From Plantago ovata (taxonomy: Eukaryota; Streptophyta; Magnoliopsida; Lamiales; Plantaginaceae), in NCBI GenBank assembly GCA_028274465.1, contig CM051456.1:96005050-96069049 (forward strand): a stretch of 64,000 nucleotides of DNA, written 5' to 3'. The position numbers and the translations under genes are program-made. Positions 56,588 through 64,000 of this stretch are shown here, one piece after another. The stretch's first letter is position 1, and every line of letters begins with the position of its first letter. The notes beneath the pieces were generated by a model. The model was not told the origin of the DNA, made no database searches, and saw only the letters and a list, made by a program, of their open reading frames with translations.

Positions 56588-57828
56588 TGATGAACGCGGA
56601 TTTGTCGGGTTCCGGTTCAGTCAAATAGATTTGTTATTTAGCCAAAGGCAATCCACAACTACAACGAAAACCGTAGTGTAGCAATAGAATGACTCGAGTG
56701 TCGTTCTCTCAGGACTATAACTAGCTTTATCTATTTAACAAGAGAATATAAAACAGCAGACGTAATAGCAAGGGGTTTTTCTAACAAATAATGGAGATTG
56801 GTGATAGTATGATCCTTCAAAGCATAACGGGTCGATAATCATGCATAAATTCCTCGGTCTTGCATGGAGATCTTTGATCAATCTAATGTCCTGTTGCAAT
56901 TATTAAGCACTATGAAGATAATGGGTCTGACAAGTCAATCACTATTGTCCTATTGTGTTCCGTAATTATTCAACATACAAAGATAAACTCGCGTATAGGT
57001 CGACGAGGGTCCAATTGTGCATAATAATTAAGACAACATACGAGAATTTAGGTTGAGCCTGATTAACGAAATAAAGAAATAACACGGAGTATAATGCGCG
57101 ATATAGCCATTAGCATGATTATCTTCCCTTCGCTAAGAATTCACATACTACCACCAACGATAAGTTTAGCTACTCATAATAGGCATGCAATCAACAGAAA
57201 TCATAGAAGAAAACATGTTGAAAGATAAATAAAAATAAGTAGAATAAACTGTAAGATACAATGTTACCGAAGGTTGTCAATCTCCGAAGAATTGCGATCC
57301 TACAAGCTCCAAACAGCTATGAAAAAGTGTCCCCTGAGCTACGAACCCCAGAACAGGCTCTGGGAAGTCCCTACCTAAAACTACAGAGAAAGGTGAGAAA
57401 GTAGGTCTGGAAAAGTATGAATTTCGGAGAAAATCTGAGCAACTATCGCCCCACACACCGGGCGGTTCGCCCCAGAGAAAATCTCGCGGAATTCCGCGTT
57501 TTCGACGCGTTTTTTGATTTCTTCCCATTTTTGGACTCGGTTTCTGTCTTCTAGTGGCTTTCTAACCTCCAGATTCGACCCCTAGACTCCAAATCCTATC
57601 CGGAAACTTTCAGATACTCCAAATAGGCTTCTGGAACATCAATTCCTTGTCAACTTCAATATAATTGCCCGGAAATCCTCGATTTTCAACCAAAACCTGT
57701 AAAATAAAATCTAAAGGGAAACGTGACACTATTCTAATAAAATGCACTAAAATTTAGCTAAATTAACAAAGATGATAGCTAAAATAGGTGAAAAAGACTG
57801 AAATGAAAGTGTAAATACACATTCATCA
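56588..57828 (-). repeat. 5' LTR of the second gag-only element
   Basis: Aligns with 52019-53310. Its right edge ATTCATCA is followed by GGCCC, the target-duplication partner of GGCTC at 52014-52018. Confidence 0.9.
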
Positions 57829-58106
57829 GGCCCACCGTATATGAATAGAAACGGGCCGTAACAGTTACGACCCATTTTTACTATTTCGGTTATTTACTAC
57901 TTCAAAGGAACACATGTACAAAAAACCCATTTCAGGTCAAACATGATACTCGTAAAGAATAAACAAATCTTTGTTAAACGGGCCTGTAAATTATAAAATT
58001 AAATGTAGTAGAATAAACTTGCGAAGCCCAATTAATCTTAATTAATTTAATTTGGATGTATTGTAAACCATTAATACAAAAAAAATTATTAAACAACATA
58101 CACACA

Positions 58107-58880
58107 CACAAACCTTTAAATATAGGGCTAAATATATTAAAGTCCTATCAAATTGCTTATTATAATCTAATATTCATCATCCTCCAACCACACAAACCTT
58201 TATATATGGAGATAAATATAGTAGATTCCTATCAAATTGCTTAATATAATATATATTAAAGTCCTATTAAATAGCTTATTATAATATAATTCTAAACAAC
58301 ATCCACCAACACAAACATTTAAATGTACGACTAAATATATTAAATTTCATTATAGTACTATCAAATTGCTTATTATAATCTAATATTCATCAACCTCCAA
58401 CCAAACAAACCTTTAAATATAGGGATAAATATATTAAAGTTCTATTAAATTGCTTATTATAATATACTATATATCAACTGCCACCCAGAAGAACCTCTAA
58501 ATATAGGGCTAAATACAATAAAGTCCTATCAAATAGCTTATCATAACATACTACTCATAAACCTCCACCCATATGAACCTTAAAATATAGTGTTAGATAT
58601 ATTGAAATGGGAATCCTATCAAATTGCTTATTATGATATAATACTCATCAACCTCAACCAAAACGAACCTTGAAATCTAGAGATAAATATATTAAAGCCC
58701 TATTAAATTGGTTAACATAATATAATACTCATCCACATCCACTCACACGAACCTTTAAATATATATAAATATATTAAAGTCGTACCACATTGCTTATCAT
58801 AATATAATACTCATCAACCTCCACCCATACGAACCTTTAAATATAGGGGATTAAATATAGTGTTAGATATATTAAAGGGA
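58107..58880. repeat. AT-rich degenerate minisatellite, units of about 80-95 bp
   Basis: The word ACCTTTAAATATAGGG (with variants) recurs about nine times, at roughly 58111, 58195, 58315, 58408, 58493, 58574, 58665, 58751 and 58833. It is followed each time by AAATATATTAAAGTCCTATCAAATTGCTTATTATAAT-like sequence in variant form. No coding potential. Sequence from 58881 to 59455 is AT-rich with no recognised feature, apart from the leader of the next gene. Confidence 0.85.
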
Positions 58881-59455
58881 ATAATAAAGTCATATCACTT
58901 TATTAAATTATAAGTACTAAATGGAAATAACTTTGGAAGCCAAATAAATTTATTTTATTTTATTTTCATATTAATATATTCAAAACAAGTAAAGAAAAAA
59001 AATAATTTGTCTTCAATTGTAAATAGGCTTACATTTGCCGTTTACATTTGGCCGCAATATTACTACGCTTGCCATTTAGCTCGCCATATTTTTTATTATG
59101 ATTTTTTTTATTAAATAAAGCTGGACAGCATGTGTGGAGGATTTGGAAGGATTTCATCTCGATAGCATGAACGCATGAAATCTGCATTCATTAATGAGAG
59201 TTGACAGCAACAGTGCAAAAGCACTCCTACTTCTTCACTGTTCTTCACTTCCATACTCTACCTCCCCACCTAATAACCCATCATTATCCGAATTCCCATC
59301 ATTCCTCTTAACCTAATGCAAGAAACAAAGGGCAAAACAAGAAAATAGCTGAAGCAGGAATCGATTCCCCAGTCAATATCTACCTCAATCTTAAAAAAAA
59401 AAATTAGGATCACCAAGAAACACTGTTAGGGTTTGTGATCGACTTTCAGCAAATA

Positions 59456-61607
59456 ATGGTTCAGATTCCAACAATGATGGTGGAAAACTTCTTCTTCTAC
59501 TCTGTAACCAAGACGCCGACAACAAGTCTGGTAAGAATACGCTACTCCTGATTAAAACACACTCATACTTCATATAATGGCCCGTTTTGTTTAGGTTTTG
59601 TTTTCGTCTTGTGTATTATTATCTGCACGGATGTTGCATTAAATTGCCAGAATTTAGGTCTGTACCTTATAGTACGACATTCTCCCATTAATTCAAAAAT
59701 TTAATGCAGTTAAATGTAAGTCAATTGTCACTAATAAAAGTTCAACAGGGAAAATTAAAGTGATGTTATGCTTGTATTCCGTTTTTTTACAAAAATTATT
59801 GGATGTGCTGTGATAGGAGATGTAGCTTCTCAATTTGTACTCAAATGTTGAAGAAAGTAACTTGTTTCTGTAATGCAGCCCTTACCACCACTGTTTGTGG
59901 AAAAAAGCTTCAATTTGGATAGTACTGAGGTATTTTTAACTGTGGGAGATGGAAAGGCATGGAAAATTGGAGTTTCCAGCACCCCTAAAGGACTTTCTTT
60001 AAAATCTGGTTGGGCGGACTTCTGTCAATATTACAACCTCAAGGTGGGAGATGTGCTTCTTCTACTCTATGAACGCGAAAGGAACTTCAGAGTAACCATT
60101 CTGGATATAGGAACTAGCACTGTGCGAAACTTTGCACCACCCAAGGGGTACAAGTTGATTGAGGAGGGTCATGGCAGTTCCAGCAAGAAGTCATGTCGTT
60201 ACGAAGAGGATGATGACGGTGTTCTGCAATGCTCACAAATGGAGGGCTATGGTTTCATACACTGCTCCCAGCTAACAGCTATGGGTAAAACTCCATTCAT
60301 GAATATTTTTCATTTTATTTTTTAAACATGGTTTCAATTCATACATCCTTGATTAATTTCAGAATACAAAGATAAGAAACAAGTTGGATCTTTGTTGAAT
60401 GCACAAGATCATTCTCCTTTGCCATTCACTTTGTACAACATAGAGGGAAGTGACGATGAAAACCAGGCTCCTACTATGATTAAAAAACATAGGACAGGTG
60501 AAATCACTTCAAAAAAAAAATATACATCTTTATAATTTATAATTAGGAAATACTTAGGAAATATAATTGTATTCTTACAGTTATGAAGTATATATTATTA
60601 CAGATTATGCGGTTAACTCGGTTGAAGCTCAACCAGGTCTTGCAATAGGAAGCTCTAATACAAGTATGACACATACATTTGGTTAGTTTTATTTCAGTCA
60701 ACCATTAAGACCGAGATTTTCTTCCTAACTCTTCATTGTTACTGTTATTTTGCAAACCAATGTAGGCCCGGGGACAACTAGTGACAGGTTTAATAAATAT
60801 GCTAGCAACAACTCAGGTAATTAAACTAATTCATGTATGAAATTTACCATTTTAGTGAAGGAAATTACGTACTAAGATTTACTTCACAACTCGTGCAGGT
60901 TTTAAAAGATGGTTCGAGTATGGGCAAGGAAGTAAAAGACAGTCGTCTTCTAAAGATGATGAACAACCTCCAATTGGTAACATAAAACAAAACAAATAAC
61001 AGTTTATAAAACTAGGACATTTTCATATTAAGATATAACATCATCGGTTTTACTACCAAACATAGCAGATATTGGCAATGAACTTGTTGAAGTTGATGCG
61101 GAGGAAGTACAGGTTCACAATGATCCTGCGCAGATACCAGAATTGGGAAAACCAGATATACCAGTTCATGATGCAGATAATCAAGATCCCGGAAACCATG
61201 TAAACCAACCACACCCCTACACTTCTGTTTCTATCCCAAAAGATTTCATAACAACTGCATTGGTAAGAATTTTCTTTAATTCACAGTTCATGCTACAATT
61301 TTAATAATCACTATCATCTTGCTAAGATGTGACATGGACATACCAGATGGTAGACACTGATTGGGGGAGAGCATATATAGGTGAGGGCGAGAGTGACCGG
61401 CTACTTCGGGTCACTACTCCCAAAATGTGTGGAATGATTCGTGACTCAGTTGTAACCTGCTGCGGAGAAGGTGGAAAGTATATGCTCAAGTATGGTTGGG
61501 TCACATTTGCACTAGAGAATGATATAAAGGAGAAAGACCAGGTCAGATTTGACGTTGATCCAAATGATCCGAGGATATGGCACGTTGGGATTCACCATGA
61601 CAAGTAA
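59456..61607 (+). CDS. B3-domain protein, REM-like (gene D)
   Basis: Eight exons: 59456-59530, 59879-60284, 60363-60497, 60604-60681, 60766-60787, 60900-60976, 61069-61262 and 61347-61607. The product is 415 residues, starting MVQIPTMMVENFFFYSVTK. The first exon is 75 nt, as in gene B. The first B3 domain (STEVFLTVGDGKAWKIGVSS, GWADFCQYYNLKVGDVLLLL) is in exon 2. An acidic, Ser-rich, low-complexity linker is spread over several small exons, and the second B3 domain is in the last exon (DRLLRVTTPKMCGMIRDSV, GWVTFALENDIKEKDQVRFD). Exon 5 must end at 60787 (donor GTTTAA) to keep the frame; the stronger donor at 60817 would shift it. By family it is a nuclear DNA-binding protein. This is the best intact REM gene here besides C. 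Confidence 0.8.
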
Positions 61608-62852
61608 GTACATAGTAATATCTTTTGATGAACACATCCCGGGTAATATGTGGAATTATAAACTGTGTTCTGTTTTTAAGACAAGTTATTTTGAAGAAAA
61701 TTTGTCTAGTATGTATTAATTTGGGTTCTAATGGATGGCGCACGAACTAGGCAGATAAGGATGAAACAATGTATCTCTGCAACTTAGTAGTATGTATTAT
61801 TTTGGGTTCTAAAATCTTTACCTATATTCTTACCGTTTATTAGGGCTGTTGTAAAATTATGGCAAGTCTAAAGACAACCTTTCATATTTTATAGATGGGT
61901 TGCGTCGTCGACATTTTCGAAATGGGCGTACTATGTTAGTGTCCCATTTTTTTAAAAGCCCATGCTATTTATGTAACGGACAATTTGTATTTACAGACCA
62001 CTTGTAAAAGCCCATTTACGCTTTCAGCAACACATACGCCCATTTCGTATTCCTGGCCCATTAGTGAAAGCCCGGACTATTTAATCAGTGGCCGTGTTGG
62101 CTTGCCGTAAAATATTACGTTTACAACAATTCCAAATGGATAGACAGAACTTTAAAAAAGGTGTTATTACAATAAAGAAGATTGTCCAAAGAAGATTTAG
62201 CCCAAAAAATATATGAGAATACATATACTTCGTATTCGAAAAAAATTGTAGCCCATATGGGCCATTTTCACAACCTAACTTCAAATATGGGCATTCCATA
62301 ACATATTAGAATTACATCAATTCAAAGAGATGGCCCAAAGTTGAAAAACAATCCAAAAAGGGCAAAGAAGATGTGGCCAAAACGCATCGTCCCTTAGGAA
62401 TTAGACTAAATCAAAATCATATCGTATGGACCAAACTTTAAGAAAAATGGAAAAAAAAAAAATATGGCCCATTGTCGAAATCCAAGGCTATTTAATTTTA
62501 GGCCCGGTTGTATATTTCACAACCTAACTTCAAATATGGGCATGAAATAATATATTAGAATTACAACAATTCCAAGAGATGGCCCAAACTTGAAAAACAC
62601 TAAAAAAAGGGCAGAGAAATTTTGGCCAAAACACACGGTCCCTTAGGAATTACACTAAATCATACATTTCAATACATTTCGCCTTCAGTCACTAACAAAA
62701 GAGCAAATGAACATTACAGCTTGCGATTGTTGGCATACAAAATACAGACATTCTGCTAGTTCAGAACTTCAGAATCAAAGAGTTCAAACATACGATAAAT
62801 TGGAGAAATATTTAATACAAATTAGCAAAAAATACAACCAGGTTACAGCAAT
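61608..62852. repeat. Intergenic region with a 249-bp duplication and many GGCCCA words
   Basis: CACAACCTAACTTCAAATAT at 62269 recurs at 62518. Both copies continue into GAGATGGCCCAAA and GGTCCCTTAGGAATTA-like sequence, with the second copy ending near 62655. Between 61900 and 62620 there are more than a dozen GGCCCA/TGGGCC words. No gene was found. Confidence 0.75.
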
Positions 62853-64000
62853 TCAAATCCGCGAAGATCCTACTCCAACAATTGCCTTGTAAAAATTCTT
62901 CACCATATAGGCACGGTAGTCCCCAGCAACTGAATGTGTCCAAACCCTTGGCTTAATTGATTCGCCACGAAGGAAGCACTCTAGCAAGAAACACACAATC
63001 ACCCCACAATCCAACGAATTCTTTGGTTGTTGTGGTGTGTTAGCATCCCGCTGAGTGATGGATTTATCCTTGTAAATGGGATACTTTACACCAGTACGCT
63101 CTCCATACTTGATTAGCCTTACCTCCATATAGTCCATCTGGTTTACACATGCACATTTAGATTCTATGCAGCAAAAAATAGAAAATTTATTGTAAAAAAA
63201 AATACTAACCAGGGTAATTGCTTCCAAAAAGTGATCATCTTCGTCGATTCTTGGAGCAAGAGGATTGTAAAAAGTCCATGTATTCTTCGGCACACTATAA
63301 TGGAGAAGACACCAGTGGTTTGGTGGGTTCTTGGCTGCGTCAAGTTTGCCACTAGTTGTAATTGGTATAAGCCAGTTATTATGACCTACTGCATCCTTCA
63401 ACTTATCATCAATGAATGAATGAGCAACACTGCTATACTCAGGACCCTCATGGTATCTTGCAACATATTGCTGACAATAAAAAAATTATATACACACAGA
63501 TACACATGTCAATAAATTTACACTCTACAGTTAACTACAAAATTTTACAACAGAAACTAACCCATAGAGAGCTCGTGAAAATATACGGCTTCCTGGAACC
63601 TACAAGACGAGTAGCAGTTGTATGCCTCTCACTGTATAGGTCTGTAAACAGCAACAGAGCCCACGTGTCGATAACCTGATCATACAATATAAGATTTAGA
63701 CACATATCCAGTCACGTCTAACATTATATTACTGTAATTTTCAATTTCCAATTACCGTGTCGGTTAGACATTCATGATTGATAATTGGTTCAAAGTGCGC
63801 TACACTCATGCGTCAAAACAGCTGAGAAGTGTTCACCGTCAATATCGGGTCCCTGCATAAGATAGAATGAGTATCCTGGTACATAAAGCATAATTTAAAT
63901 GTAATTTCTGAAGGAATTTATGATTTACCCATACTCCATGGCATCATACTGCCTTGTTAACCATTCAATGTAACGAATCTCCTCCATACACAACTTCCGG
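62853..64000 (-). CDS. C48 (ULP1-like) cysteine protease domain protein, 5' end outside the window
   Basis: Exons on the minus strand: 64000-63929 (partial), 63852-63756, 63675-63562, 63470-63210 and 63137-62853, with GT-AG borders. The last three join in frame. Catalytic landmarks are the His in PPNHWCLLHYS and the Cys in NSLDCGVIVC, preceded by a Gln-rich loop, the C48 order His-acid-Gln-Cys. The position that is Asp in most ULP1 enzymes (YDSL) reads FYNPL here. ULP1-family enzymes cut SUMO from proteins, but many plant copies are transposon-captured (MULE/CACTA) derivatives. In exon 63852-63756 the frame entering (GPDIDGEHFS) and the frame leaving (EPIINHECLTDT) differ, so there may be a one-base slip near 63815. 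Confidence 0.7.

Larger units (their letters stand above)
52019..57828 (-). mobile_element. Second gag-only Ty3/gypsy LTR element, reverse orientation
   Basis: A 5.8-kb relative of the element at 35440-43664. LTRs are at 56588-57828 (5') and 52019-53310 (3'). An Asp-tRNA-type primer site (TCCCCGGCAACGACGCCAA on the plus strand) lies next to the 5' LTR, an Athila-like gag follows, and then non-coding sequence shared with the first copy. The target duplication is GGCTC/GGCCC with one mismatch. No reverse transcriptase or integrase is present. The LTRs differ more than those of the first copy, so the insertion is older. It looks broken in several places. Confidence 0.8.

Noticed and set aside
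58056-58244. ORF in the AT-rich minisatellite
   Set aside because: It is a translation of the 80-95-bp repeat units.
1-64000. CRISPR array
   Set aside because: No direct-repeat and spacer pattern of that size; the tandem arrays seen have contiguous units and the genome is a plant.

Overview
The window is nuclear DNA of a flowering plant, most likely a eudicot. The evidence is GT-AG introns, tandem two-domain B3 (REM-type) genes, degenerate TTTAGGG repeats, Ty1/copia and Ty3/gypsy LTR elements with plant-type primer sites, and a Mutator-like transposase. I cannot name the species. The sequence is an assembly: a run of Ns sits at 18977-19076, and the retroelement sequence on either side of it is repeated.

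Layout. 1-7232 is a mosaic of retroelement fossils: part of a gag-only LTR element, a copia integrase piece, and the 3' end of a Tat-like gypsy element with an antisense extra gene. 8041-30469 is one Mutator-like (MULE) transposase gene. A large Sirevirus-like copia element (11094-30157, with a perfect 5-bp target duplication) splits it. That element carries gag, pol, a long extra gene region, an array of small hairpins with co-varying stems, and an internal TATA box. 31829-32386 is a GRF zinc-finger gene.

From 32.6 kb to 61.6 kb lie four B3-domain (REM-like) genes: C (34110-32630, minus), A (44535-34721, minus), B (50966-49190, minus) and D (59456-61607, plus). Gene A is cut inside its third exon by a gag-protease LTR element (35440-43664). 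Gene B has an in-frame stop in its first B3 domain. Between them are a small PB1-like gene, a small unknown gene, several local tandem repeats, and a second, reverse-oriented copy of the gag-only LTR family (52019-57828). The window ends with a C48/ULP1-like protease gene (64000-62853, minus) that runs off the edge.

How it fits together. Host content is a REM cluster grown by local duplication and eroded by retroelement insertion and point damage. Non-autonomous gag-only elements appear three times (1-608, 35440-43664, 52019-57828) and would depend on an autonomous partner that is not present here. The most unusual signals are the covarying hairpin array at 22097-22449 and the intron-like, in-frame segments in the extra gene at 25007-25375, both inside the Sirevirus-like element.
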